The notes beneath the pieces were generated by a model, which did no database searches, had not been told where the DNA came from, and worked only from the letters and a program-made list of their open reading frames with translations. Positions 53,020-61,524 of a DNA stretch of 64,000 nt are shown here, one piece after another. This stretch comes from JACJWR01 sp963752505. GTDB lineage: Bacteria > Actinomycetota > Actinomycetes > S36-B12 > UBA10799. Within the stretch, counting starts at the first letter, position 1; every line of letters begins with the position of its first letter. The DNA is taken from positions 193,242-257,241 of the forward strand of contig CAVVYM010000001.1 of assembly GCA_963752505.1 (NCBI GenBank), in the 5' to 3' direction. The translations under genes and the position numbers were made by a program.

Positions 53020-53484
53020 CTATTCGAGCGAGGCCGCCACTCCGATGATGATCGCCGACGCCGCGAAGACATCAACAGCAGCGGCCAGACGAAGCGAAAG
53101 TACTTGTCGTACCCCACCTTGGCAATAGCCAGCCCGCCGACGAGGGTGACCGACATGGGTGACCACAGCAGCGTCAGCCCGTGGCCGGAGATCCAGGCCG
53201 CGATCGTGGTCGCGCGGCTGACCCCCGGGAAATCCGCCAGCCAACCACACCACCAGCGCCGGTCCCCTCGTGTCCGAGGCACCAGCCGCGATGAGCCGCA
53301 CGACTTCCTTCTCACCCATCCGGGCCACCACGCCGACCAGCACGGAGGCGAGGATGAACCGCGTTGCGATCCAGACCAGGCCGGTGACGATGGCCAGAGT
53401 TGTCGCTGCAGAAGGAAAGCCGAACGAACGCTTCGGCTTGGCCGTCTCGGAGGCGGGGGGCTCAATGGCCTGCGCAGCTTCCAT
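53020..53484 (-). pseudogene. Degenerate YfcC-like transporter with internal deletion
   Basis: Starts MEAAQAIEPPASETAKPKRSFGFPSAATTLAIV, matching the N-terminus of YfcC/short-chain-anion transporters. It then jumps directly to a late segment (LVGVVARMGEKEVVRLIAAG) and the C-terminus (VSRATTIAAWISGHGL, VGYDKYFRFVWPLLL, AASAIIIGV). Only about 155 residues are left of the usual 450-plus, so most transmembrane helices are gone. It also has an extra C in the C-run 53222-53226 and a missing base at about 53069-53077. It is non-functional unless the deletion is an assembly artefact. Confidence 0.6.
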
Positions 53485-53671
53485 GATTCCCAACTCGGTG
53501 GTTGCGGTACCGGCAGCGCGCTGTCGCAGGTGGATTCTGACACCCCCTCGACGCGGATGGTCTGAAATCTCCCCAAAGCCCACCAAATTGACGCGACACG
53601 CCGCTGATAGCCCCGGCTGGGACCGAATTGGGGAGGAACGAGACTGCCTACCTCAACCGGCGACCTCATCG

Positions 53672-54268
53672 CTACACCAATTGGTCTCCCGCGCTGCGTG
53701 TGATGCACTCCGCGACGCTGCGGTACAGCACGTGCGGCCCCCACCACGCCCCCTGCGCCAATGGGTGCGTGAAGACCCCGTCGTAGCGCATCCCAATCCG
53801 CTGCATCACCGCCTGCGAGGCAATGTTGGGCGGTACCGTGAACGCAACGACCTCGGCCAATCCACAGGTGGCGAGGCCGAACTTCATCGCGGCGTCGGCA
53901 CCCTCGGTGGCAATGCCCATCCCCCACCAATCGGGATGAAGTTGCCAGGCGATCTCCACCAGCGGCTCGTGGTGCTCGAAAGGCGCCGGGAAGCTGGGCA
54001 CCTGAAGTCCCAGCGCGCCGACGAACGGGGCAGGGCCCTTGCCAGATGAGGTCACCTCCACGGCCCACAGCGCGAAGCCAGTGTCTTGCCGCTGGGCCTC
54101 GAACCGATCGATGAGGGCGTTGGAGGTGGCGGTGTCGAGTGGCCCCGGGTACCAACGGCGCACGCGCGGGTCGGCGTTGAGCGCGGCGTACTCTGAGCGG
54201 TCGCTGTCGCGCCACCGCCGCAACCTCAACCGCTTGGTGGTGAGCTCCTCACACCGCACGTCGGGCAT
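53672..54268 (-). CDS. RimJ/RimL-type GNAT acetyltransferase
   Basis: 198 residues. LTTKRLRLRRWRDSDRSEYAALNADPRVRRWYP opening, then VEIAWQLHPDWWGMGIATEGADAAMKFGLATCGLAEVVAFTVPPNIASQAVMQRIGMRYDG, with the acetyl-CoA loop (GMGIATEG) and the late NxASQAVMQRIGM motif of the RimJ/RimL group. It could acetylate a ribosomal or small-molecule amine. TAGTCT 6 nt before the ATG. It has no operon partners. Confidence 0.92.
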   Translation of the reverse strand: MPDVRCEELTTKRLRLRRWRDSDRSEYAALNADPRVRRWYPGPLDTATSNALIDRFEAQRQDTGFALWAVEVTSSGKGPAPFVGALGLQVPSFPAPFEHHEPLVEIAWQLHPDWWGMGIATEGADAAMKFGLATCGLAEVVAFTVPPNIASQAVMQRIGMRYDGVFTHPLAQGAWWGPHVLYRSVAECITRSAGDQLV

Positions 54269-54274
54269 GCGCTG

Positions 54275-54280
54275 AGACTA
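54275..54280 (-). promoter_or_regulatory. -10 hexamer TAGTCT, leaderless start of the RimJ/RimL-type gene
   Basis: Minus strand: TAGTCT, CAGCGC, ATG at 54268. Confidence 0.55.
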
Positions 54281-54336
54281 ACTCCGCACCAAGCTGGGCT
54301 TGTTCCTCGTGGCGTCCCCCATTGGCGCGGCCTACC

Positions 54337-55094
54337 TCACGCGTCCGCAGCCTGCCTCGTCGCCTCGGCGGGGGCCTTTCGGCTTCGGCGGGCCGACCAC
54401 CAACCGGTGATCCAGGAGGAGGCCGCGATCAATGCAACGGCCCACAGCACGGGCTCTAGCGGCACGACTCGAAGCACGAACAGCACCGCCAGCACAGTGG
54501 CAGGCAGCGGGGTCCCGAAGCCGACGTAGCCCGCAATGATTGCCAATGAGAAGGACGGCAGGGTGAGGTAGCCACCGTTGAATGACAGCAGGGCAACCAG
54601 CCCGAGGAGCATCACCACAGCCACCACGATGGTGCCACCGATGATTGATCCACCATCTGCCCGAACCTGGCGCAGGGCCGGATTTGTGGCCGCAACCACG
54701 AACCCCAGCAGCAGCCACAGCCACTCCGCAGCGCCATGGGAAACGGACATCAGCGGATCGGTCAAAGTGCTCGGCGCGCCGGCGGCGACCCCGGTGCGAC
54801 GGCGACGATCACCCCGGCGAAGGCGCGCCAGACCTGACCGGTGTACTGACCCGGCACCGACCCGAATTCGCTCGGGCCGATCTGCGATGCGCGCATGCCG
54901 AGCACTACCGCGACAGTCATTCCCAGCACGATGGGCAGGTTCCAACCCCCCGCGGCGAACGGCGCCCCCACCACTGCCATCGCGGGCAGGGCGGCCATCA
55001 CGGTGCGCTGCCAATGCCGCGGCGAGGTGGGCTTTCCCACTAGGCCCAGCAGGGCAATGATCCCGGCGGTAACCGCGAGGAATGTGGCTGCCAT
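54337..55094 (-). CDS. Polytopic membrane protein of unknown function, one frameshift
   Basis: About 252 residues after correction. The first half (MAATFLAVTAGIIALLGLVG ... LPIVLGMTVAVVLGM ... AFAGVIVAVA) is in one frame. The second half (TLTDPLMSVSHGAAEWLWLLLG ... TIVVAVVMLLGLVALLSF ... VLWAVALIAASSWITGWW) is in the next. One base is missing at about 54785-54805. Seven to eight hydrophobic helices result. It overlaps nothing, and its 5' end is 3 nt from the lipase stop, so it may be co-transcribed with argG and lipase. I do not recognise the family. Confidence 0.6.
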
Positions 55095-55096
55095 TG

Positions 55097-55971
55097 TCAC
55101 CACCCCCGGTAAAAGCTGTCGACGGGTTCGCCGTTGAATCGCGCGGCCAACCACTCAAGGTATTGGGTTCGGGAGGTGTACTGGACGGATCGATGGACGT
55201 CGTTGGGGAACTCCTGGTAGTCGACGATGTTGCCCAACGCGCAGCCCTGCACCGCCATCGCCCGGCTCACCTGGGGCACCACCGAGGTGTCCTTGGATCC
55301 CTGCTGAATCAGGATCGGAATCGCGCTGGTGCTGTACATGGGTTGCTCCGTTGCCGGGATCCGTGAGAGTTCGACTGGAACCGAGCGGTTGAAGTAGGTG
55401 TGGAAGGGCTGGTCGAGGGCAGCCAACTGGGCGCCCTGGCACAGTTCGGCAGCGGCTGGGATTTCGGTGGCGCCGACCTCGGTGTACCAGTCCTCGGGCG
55501 AGGAGAGGTCCGGGTAGGTCTGGATCCACGATTGGCTGAGGTCGGTGACGTAGCCGCCCTCGGAGTGCCCGAGGACCGCGAGGTTGAGCGCATCCAGCGT
55601 CTGCGGCCGGAAGAACAGGGCCGCACGCATCCCGTCGAGGACGTCGAAGGCTTGTGTGCGCAGCAGGTAGGTGTAGTTACCCGGCGCTCCCATGCCCTCG
55701 TAGTCAGTCGCGAACACCGCATTGCCCGCATCGACCATGGGGCCGATCAGGGTCCGCCAGTATTCGTTGCCGGGGGTCTTGTCCTCGAACGGGGCCTGCG
55801 ACATGCCGCACTCCCGGCCCACGCCGGTGGTGCCATGGGCAAAGCCGACGAGCGGGAAGCGGTTGCCGACTGCTGGCGGGAGTTGTGGGTTCGACGTAGA
55901 ACCCACTGATGGCGATCGGGTTGCCCGCGTTGTCCTGCGAGAGGTAGAGCAGTCGCCACGCTGCCGTGCAT
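55097..55971 (-). pseudogene. Secretory-lipase-like alpha/beta hydrolase, frameshifted and without signal peptide
   Basis: The main frame (from about 55880) has RFPLVGFAHGTTGVGRECG, NAVFATDYEGMGAPGNYTYL, nucleophile elbow LAVLGHSEGGYVT (GHSEGG), PILIQQGSKDTSVVP (acid) and FPNDVHRS (His), as in LIP-type secretory lipases. Upstream coding continues in another frame as WRLLYLSQDNAGNPIAISG and then FYVEPTTPA, with no signal peptide before argG stops at 55993. Two shifts (at about 55955 and 55880) and the missing N-terminus make it non-functional as read. Confidence 0.65.
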
Positions 55972-55992
55972 CACCCGAGCAGTCGGGAAAGG

Positions 55993-57414
55993 CTAGTCGG
56001 CTCCGAAGTCGAAGGCTGCCCGATCCAGCGGGATGTCGGCGTCGAATTCGGCCGCCGGATTGGGCGCAGCGATGGCCGCCGCTCCGCCGGGTTCGAGGTC
56101 CCCCACCAAGGCGGAGTGCCGATCCAGCAGTTGCCCTTGGCTGGCGTAGAGCTCCAGGCGGGAGCGGGTGTCCGCGATGTCCAGGTTGCGCATGGTCAGC
56201 TGACCGATGCGATCCACCGGGCCGAACACCGCGCCGTCGTTGCGCTCCATCGACAACTTGTCCGGGTGGTAGGACAGGTGCGGACCGGATGTGTCGAGGA
56301 TCGAATAGTCGTCGCCGCGGCGCAGGCGCAGCGTCACCTCGCCGGTCACCGCGCTCGCCACCCACCGCATGATCGACTCACGCAGCATGAGCGACTGCGG
56401 GTCCAGCCATCGACCCTGGTAGAGCAGCCTGCCCAGACGCACACCTTCGTTCTGGTAGTTGGCGATGGTGTCCTCGTTGTGGATCGCGTTGAGCAAGCGT
56501 TCGTAGGTGACGAAGAGCAGCGCCATACCCGGGGCCTCGTAGATGCCGCGGCTCTTGGCTTCGATGATGCGGTTCTCGATCTGGTCGGACATGCCCAGGC
56601 CGTGACGCCCGCCGATGGCATTGGCCTCCAGGAACAGGTCGACCGCGCTGGTGTAGGTCTGCCCGTTGATGGCCACCGGGCGGCCGTTGGCGAAGCTGAC
56701 CGTGACGTCCTCGGGTTCGATCTCCACGGCTGGGTCCCAGAACTTGACCCCCATGATCGGCTCGACGATTTCGATCCCGGAATCGAGGTGCTCCAGCCGC
56801 TTGGCCTCGTGGGTGGCGCCGAGGATGTTCGCGTCGGTGGAGTATGCCTTCTCGGCGCTGTCGCGGTAGGGCAACCCGCGCTCGGAGAGCCAGGAGCTCA
56901 TCTCCTGCCGGCCGCCGAGTTCGGTGACGAAGGCCGAGTCCAACCAGGGCTTGTAGATGCGTAGCTCCGGGTTGGCCAGCAGTCCGTAACGATAGAACCG
57001 CTCGATGTCGTTGCCCTTGTAGGTGGAGCCGTCACCCCAGACGTTGACGTCGTCGGCAAGCATCGCGCGGACGAGCAGGGTGCCGGTGACGGCCCGCCCC
57101 AACGGCGTGGTGTTGTAGTACAGCCGACCACCCGAGCGAATGTGAAACGCTCCGCAGGCGATGGCGATCAGCGCCTCCTCGACGAGGGCTTCCCGGCAGT
57201 CAACCAGCCGCGAGATCTCGGCGCCGTAGAGAGTGGCGCGATCGGGCACCGATTCGATGTCCGGCTCGTCGTACTGGCCGAGGTCGGCGGTGTAGGCGCA
57301 GGGGATCGCGCCCTTGTCGCGCATCCAGGCGACCGCGACGGAGGTGTCGAGACCGCCGGAGAAGGCGATACCGACGCGCTCGCCGACGGGAAGAGAGGCT
57401 AGAACCTTCGACAT
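55993..57414 (-). CDS. argG: Argininosuccinate synthase, type 2
   Basis: 473 residues, condensing citrulline and aspartate with ATP in arginine synthesis. ATP site RVGIAFSGGLDTSVAVAWM. Downstream hallmarks (NVWGDGSTYKGNDIERFYRYGLL, EMSSWLSERGLPY, AEKAYSTDANILGATHEA, PIMGVKFWDPAVEI) belong to the E. coli-like type 2 subfamily of about 450 residues, not to the 400-residue type 1 form usual in actinobacteria. It has no arg neighbours. TACGCT-GGGCGC-ATG indicates leaderless initiation. Confidence 0.97.
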   Translation of the reverse strand: MSKVLASLPVGERVGIAFSGGLDTSVAVAWMRDKGAIPCAYTADLGQYDEPDIESVPDRATLYGAEISRLVDCREALVEEALIAIACGAFHIRSGGRLYYNTTPLGRAVTGTLLVRAMLADDVNVWGDGSTYKGNDIERFYRYGLLANPELRIYKPWLDSAFVTELGGRQEMSSWLSERGLPYRDSAEKAYSTDANILGATHEAKRLEHLDSGIEIVEPIMGVKFWDPAVEIEPEDVTVSFANGRPVAINGQTYTSAVDLFLEANAIGGRHGLGMSDQIENRIIEAKSRGIYEAPGMALLFVTYERLLNAIHNEDTIANYQNEGVRLGRLLYQGRWLDPQSLMLRESIMRWVASAVTGEVTLRLRRGDDYSILDTSGPHLSYHPDKLSMERNDGAVFGPVDRIGQLTMRNLDIADTRSRLELYASQGQLLDRHSALVGDLEPGGAAAIAAPNPAAEFDADIPLDRAAFDFGAD

Positions 57415-57420
57415 GCGCCC

Positions 57421-57426
57421 AGCGTA
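57421..57426 (-). promoter_or_regulatory. -10 hexamer TACGCT, leaderless start of argG
   Basis: Minus strand: TACGCT, GGGCGC, ATG at 57414. Confidence 0.6.
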
Positions 57427-57486
57427 GTGATCCCCCTGCCGTCGCCGGACGCCGCAATAGGTGTCCGGCGTCCGCGCCCGCCTGCG

Positions 57487-57765
57487 TCAGGCCACGACGA
57501 CCCCGCGCCAGAACGCCACGTGGTCGCGGATCTCGCTCGCCGCCGGCGAAGGATCCGGGTAGGTCCAGGCCGCGTCGGCGTTCACTTCACCATCCACCTC
57601 GATGCTGTAGTACGACGCCTTGCCCTTCCACGGGCACGTCGTGTGGGTGTCGCTGTCGACGAAGTAGGTGCGGTCCAGGGACTCCGGCGGGAAGTAGTGG
57701 TTCCCCTCGACCACCACCGTGTCGTCGGACTCCGCGAGCACCGCGCCGTTCCATGTCGCCTTCAT
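57487..57765 (-). CDS. DUF427 family protein
   Basis: 92 residues. The ATWNGAVLAESDDTVVVEGNHYFP, then CPWKGKASYYSIEVDG and AAWTYPDPSPAASEIRDHVAFW pattern defines DUF427, a small beta-rich fold found in many bacteria with no assigned reaction. ATG 57765 (MKATWNG) is chosen over 57810 because family members start there and GGGAG precedes it. Monocistronic. Confidence 0.92.
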   Translation of the reverse strand: MKATWNGAVLAESDDTVVVEGNHYFPPESLDRTYFVDSDTHTTCPWKGKASYYSIEVDGEVNADAAWTYPDPSPAASEIRDHVAFWRGVVVA

Positions 57766-57864
57766 CGTGTTGGCTCCCATCTGCTGCGTTCGGATCGTCG
57801 GTCGGCCCACTCAGCATGACCGCAGAAGTCGGATTCGGCACCCGGGCGTCGGCATACTGACCCC

Positions 57865-58131
57865 ATGGACGGCCCCGAGTTCGAAGGAACCCTCAACGAG
57901 CGCTTCCTCGACTGGCTCGGTGCGCTGCCGCTCGATGGCGTCTGGCCCACCGTGTTGCTCGACTTGGTCGCCCTGGCCCTGGTCGGCCACGCGGTTGTGC
58001 TGCGCCGAGCGGGCTACCGGTGGTGGAGTTGGCCTCTGCCGGCCGCCACCGTCGTGCTGGGGTTGGCCCTGCTCGCTGCAGTCAACGCCTGGCGTGGGAC
58101 CTACCCGGACGTCGCTTCACTCTTGACCTGA
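57865..58131 (+). CDS. Small two-TM membrane protein
   Basis: 88 residues: MDGPEFEGTLNERFLDWLGALPLDG soluble start, then two hydrophobic helices (TVLLDLVALALVGHAVVL, WWSWPLPAATVVLGLALLAAV). CATACT lies 6 nt before the ATG, a plausible weak -10. The 3' end overlaps the convergent gene by 31 nt. No family recognised. Confidence 0.6.
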   Translation: MDGPEFEGTLNERFLDWLGALPLDGVWPTVLLDLVALALVGHAVVLRRAGYRWWSWPLPAATVVLGLALLAAVNAWRGTYPDVASLLT

Positions 58132-58679
58132 GCAGGCTCGTCACGTCGGCCGGCGAGCATCACCGAGATGAGGATGACGAATCCGCCGACGAACGATACG
58201 AAGGCCACCACGACCGCCACGGGCCCGTAGTCGAGGTTGGCCGCCCACTGCCAACCGTGGGCGGTCAGCGCCACGGCAGCACCCACTTGCAGCATCCACA
58301 GCAATGCGACGGTCACCACCGCCAGGCCGGCCGCCAGCACCCGCCGGAGCACCGGTCCGGGGAAGACGAAGATCACCAGGCCGATCAGACTCCAAATTCC
58401 GGGCAGCCAGTAGAGCTCGATGAGCAACTGCGTTCCCCCGGCCGTGAAGCCACCCGCAGTGGGCACGCACGGCAGCTCCTGCCGGCTCCGGCAGAAGGCC
58501 AGGAAGGTGCGCTCCAACCAGGGCTCGAGGTAGAACCCCGAGACGTTGTAGGCGACGATCACCATGAGGAACAGTGCGGTGACGCGCCACCACACAGGCC
58601 ACCCCGGCAGGGGCGGACGAGGGGGTCGGGCCAGCCAGTCGGGCCCCGGTGGGTGGGCATCCGCGGGCGTCGCCACCAT
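58101..58679 (-). CDS. Four-TM membrane protein
   Basis: 192 residues with helices at about 30-50, 85-107, 112-135 and 150-180, and an external loop bearing Cys (AFCRSRQELPCVPTAGG). Its start is divergent from the glycosyltransferase gene. GAGGGG about 10 nt upstream of ATG 58679 is a weak ribosome site. Function unknown. Confidence 0.65.
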   Translation of the reverse strand: MVATPADAHPPGPDWLARPPRPPLPGWPVWWRVTALFLMVIVAYNVSGFYLEPWLERTFLAFCRSRQELPCVPTAGGFTAGGTQLLIELYWLPGIWSLIGLVIFVFPGPVLRRVLAAGLAVVTVALLWMLQVGAAVALTAHGWQWAANLDYGPVAVVVAFVSFVGGFVILISVMLAGRRDEPAQVKSEATSG

Positions 58680-58701
58680 GATGATCGCGCCCCTCCGCCA
58701 C

Positions 58702-58707
58702 TAGGAT
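58702..58707 (+). promoter_or_regulatory. -10 hexamer TAGGAT, leaderless start of the GT2 gene
   Basis: TAGGAT, GCCGAAT, GTG at 58715. This argues against the ATG at 58706, which would overlap the hexamer. Confidence 0.6.
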
Positions 58708-58714
58708 GCCGAAT

Positions 58715-60034
58715 GTGCATGCCGCCGGAACCGCGCCGCCGCGCGAGACGGGAACCTGGTTCATCGTCGCGCTCGCGGCAGGTGCAACGGCGCTGCTTAC
58801 GCTAGTCGGGACAGCCGGATTCGTCTTCGTGGTGTCGGCGATTCTCACCTTCTTGTTCCTGCTCTACCTCGTGCGCCACGTGGCTTTCGGTGTCTCCGCG
58901 GGGCTCTGGGGCAAGAAGACCCTCGAGGAACCCGCCGATCTGACCTACACACCGCCGCTGTCCGTGATAGTCGCCTGCAAGAACGAAGAACTGGTCGTGG
59001 ACACCCTCATCGACCGACTGCTCGATCTGGCGTACCCGGCGGACAAACTGCAGGTGGTGATCGTCGACGACAACTCCGACGACCGCACCGGCGAGATCCT
59101 CGACGCCCGGGCCGCCCTCGAACCCCGGTTGATGATCCTGCACCGCCCGCCCGGCTCCACCGGTGGCAAGTCGGGGGCCCTGAATGACGCGTGGGCGATT
59201 TGCAGCGGCGAGGTCCTGGTGATCTTCGACGCCGACCACGAGCCCACGGCCGACGCCCTGCTGCGGATCGCCCGGCACTTCGAGGACCCGCAGACCGGCG
59301 CGGTGATGGGCCGGTGCGTCATCAAGAATCGCGACGATTCGATGATGTCGCGCCTCGTCTGGCTCGAGTACCTCTCGGGCTACCTGTGCGACGAATTCGG
59401 TCGGCAGGCGGTCTACGGCTTACCGGCCTACGGCGGCGCCGACTGCGCGGTGCGCGTCTCGGCGCTCGAAGCGGTCGGGGGCTACAACGAGCATTCGGTC
59501 ACCGAGGACACCGACCTCACGCTCCGCCTGCAGCTGCTCGGCTACAAGGTCCGCTTCGACCCGACCGCACTGGACTTCGAGGAGGCGGTGCCGACGCTGG
59601 CGCAGTACCGCAAGCAGCGCTACCGGTGGTCGTTCGGCCACCACCAGTGCTGGCGCGACTACGGCCGGCCGGTGCTGCGCGCACGCACGCTGTCGCCGGT
59701 CGAGAAGTTCGAGACCCTCATGTTCCTGTGGCTCTACCACGTGCCGGTCGCATCGTTCATGTCGCTGCTGCTGATTCCCCTGCTGTTCCTCGGCCTGGGG
59801 GCCTCGCTGGGCACCTGGGTGCTGGTGCTGTTCCCGCTGTTCCTGCTGGGCCCGTTCCTGCAGATCGGTTCGGCGCTGCTGATGACCAACGACGCCCGCG
59901 CCAAACACGTGTGGCTGATGTTCCTGCTGATTCCGGTGGTGATCGCCTACGTGTTCACGTGCACCCGCAGTTGGTACAACGGCGTGCGCTGCAAGCCGTA
60001 CACCTGGGTCAAGACAGCGCGGCAGGGCCCGTGA
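58715..60034 (+). CDS. Membrane-bound GT2 family glycosyltransferase (processive type)
   Basis: About 439 residues. Two N-terminal helices, then a GT-A domain: LSVIVACKNEELVVDTLIDR, VVIVDDNSDDRTGEI, LVIFDADHEP (DxD), SVTEDTDLTLRL (TED) and YRKQRYRWSFGHHQ (Q-x-x-R-W). These are the hallmarks of processive enzymes such as cellulose, hyaluronan and poly-GlcNAc synthases. Three or four C-terminal helices follow. GTG 58715 is set by the upstream TAGGAT. Its stop overlaps the next gene by GTGA, so a two-gene unit is likely. The polymer is unknown. Confidence 0.93.
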   Translation: MHAAGTAPPRETGTWFIVALAAGATALLTLVGTAGFVFVVSAILTFLFLLYLVRHVAFGVSAGLWGKKTLEEPADLTYTPPLSVIVACKNEELVVDTLIDRLLDLAYPADKLQVVIVDDNSDDRTGEILDARAALEPRLMILHRPPGSTGGKSGALNDAWAICSGEVLVIFDADHEPTADALLRIARHFEDPQTGAVMGRCVIKNRDDSMMSRLVWLEYLSGYLCDEFGRQAVYGLPAYGGADCAVRVSALEAVGGYNEHSVTEDTDLTLRLQLLGYKVRFDPTALDFEEAVPTLAQYRKQRYRWSFGHHQCWRDYGRPVLRARTLSPVEKFETLMFLWLYHVPVASFMSLLLIPLLFLGLGASLGTWVLVLFPLFLLGPFLQIGSALLMTNDARAKHVWLMFLLIPVVIAYVFTCTRSWYNGVRCKPYTWVKTARQGP

Positions 60035-60420
60035 GCGGGGTTCTGGCGGGCGCCCAACTGGTGCTCTTCATCGCGGCTCTGGTGGTGTTGGCCGGCGCCG
60101 TGGGCTGGCGCCAGATGCAGCGGCGGAGGACCGCCCAGTGGTTCCGCACCCGACTGCAGGATCCCGATCCCGACGTGCGGCGATCGGCGGTCGAGGGATG
60201 GATCGGGTACGGGCTCCATCGCAGCGCCAAGGACCTGCTGCAGTTGGTCGCCCGCGAGCAGGATCCGCAGGTGCTCGACGCGGTGGCCCTCGAGGTGCGC
60301 AAGCGGGCGTGGGAACCCCCCTCGCGACCCGAAATCGCCGAGTTGCGGGCGTGGGGGTCCCGGTATGACGCCGAGCGCCGAGCGGTCGGCGAATCGGCAC
60401 CCGAGCCCCCGACTCGCTAG
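60031..60420 (+). CDS. Small HEAT-like protein with N-terminal TM helix, partner of the GT2
   Basis: 129 residues. One helix (SGVLAGAQLVLFIAALVVLAGAVGW) and a soluble domain with two helical pairs (QDPDPDVRRSAVEGWIGYGLHRSAKDLLQLVAREQDPQVLDAVALEVRKRAW) that reads as two HEAT-type repeats. Its start overlaps the GT2 stop (GTGA), implying translational coupling and a possible accessory role to the glycosyltransferase. No named family. Confidence 0.75.
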   Translation: MSGVLAGAQLVLFIAALVVLAGAVGWRQMQRRRTAQWFRTRLQDPDPDVRRSAVEGWIGYGLHRSAKDLLQLVAREQDPQVLDAVALEVRKRAWEPPSRPEIAELRAWGSRYDAERRAVGESAPEPPTR

Positions 60421-60464
60421 GGTGGACACCCTCAGCCCACGCGTCCCCTGGAGGCAGGAAGAAC

Positions 60465-61473
60465 ATGGTCGATCCGGGACGAGTGCTGGTCACCGGAGCC
60501 GGTGGCCCAGCCGGTATCACCGTCGTGCAGGCCCTGCGGCAGGCGGGTGTCTGGGTGCTCGGCGGGGACATCAACCGCTACGGCGCGGGGCTGCAACTGG
60601 CCGATGAGGCAGCCGTCATCCCCCGCTACAGCTCGCCCGGGTACGCCGAGTCGCTGGTGGAACTGGCGCAGCAGCACGGCGTCAACGGTGTGATCAGCAC
60701 CATGACCGAGGGTCTGTCGGTGTTGACCGAGCCGGGCACCGAGGACGTGTTCGCGGCCGCCGGCATCGCCACCTGGTTCCCGCCGAAGGCCGCGGTGGAC
60801 GCCTGCCTGGACAAGGCGAAGTTCGCCGAGGTCACCGAGGGTGCCGGGCAGCCGGTGCCGCGCTGGGCCTGGGGTGAGGTGGATGAGGCGCTGGCCGCCG
60901 TGCCGGGGCCGTGGATCGTCAAGCCACGATTCGGACGCGGGTCGCGGGACATCTACCCGGCTGACAAGGCGGACTACGTGCGCGAGGTCTGGCCCCGGGT
61001 GCCCGAACCGATCCTGCAGACGCGCATCAGCGGCCGTGAGTTCACGTTCGATGCCCTGGTGGATCGCGACTGCAATCTGGTCGGGGGCGTCCCGCGGTCC
61101 CGGCTGGAGACCAAGGCCGGCATCAGCACCACTGGTGTGACCTTCGCCGCAGAGGGCCTGTTCGACGCGGTGGAGGGCTTCTTGGGCAGCCTCGGCCATC
61201 GGGGTCCGGCCAACGTCCAGGGCTTCCTCGGTGAGGCGGGTGAACTGACGTTCATGGAGGTCAACCCGCGGTTCTCCGGCGCCCTGGCGCTGTCGCTGGG
61301 CGCGGGCTGCGACCTGGTGGGGCAGTACGTGAACCACATGTACGGCGAGCCCATCGACACCTCGGCGCTGAGCTACGAGCCGGAACCGTCATGGTCCGGT
61401 ACTGGAAGGAGGCGTTCTTCACCGAGGAACCGCCTGCCTCCCACCGATCCGGCCGGTCATCCCGACCGCCTAG
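60465..61473 (+). CDS. ATP-grasp enzyme (PylC/carbamoyl-phosphate-synthase-like), 3' frameshift
   Basis: About 320 residues before the break. The N-terminal part VDPGRVLVTGAGGPAGITVVQALRQAGVWVLGGDINRYGAGLQLAD resembles PylC/CarB-like ligase N-termini. ATP-grasp elements are AAVDACLDKAKFAEVT, GPWIVKPRFGRGSRDIY (ATP lysine) and ELTFMEVNPRFSGAL (metal site). A missing base at about 61383 breaks the frame. The expected continuation EPGTVMVRYWKEAFFTEEP is in another frame. The exact end is uncertain; a TAG at 61471 is assumed. GGAGG lies upstream of the ATG. Carboxylate-amine ligation is expected. Confidence 0.8.
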
Positions 61474-61483
61474 CCCCGACCCG

Positions 61484-61514
61484 CGCAGCCGACCCGCAGC
61501 CGACCCGCAGCCGA
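61484..61514 (+). repeat. 11-bp tandem repeat, about 2.8 copies, before the epimerase
   Basis: CGCAGCCGACC at 61484, 61495 and (partial) 61506. It lies between the ATP-grasp end and the AAAGGA ribosome site of the next gene and may reflect slippage. Confidence 0.7.
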
Positions 61515-61524
61515 AAGGACCACC

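Noticed and set aside
51027..54215. 1,062-codon minus ORF
   Set aside because: It is a chance frame joining shadow sequence of the 53.7 kb GNAT gene, part of the transporter remnant and the true RecQ frame. Only 52985 downward is RecQ.
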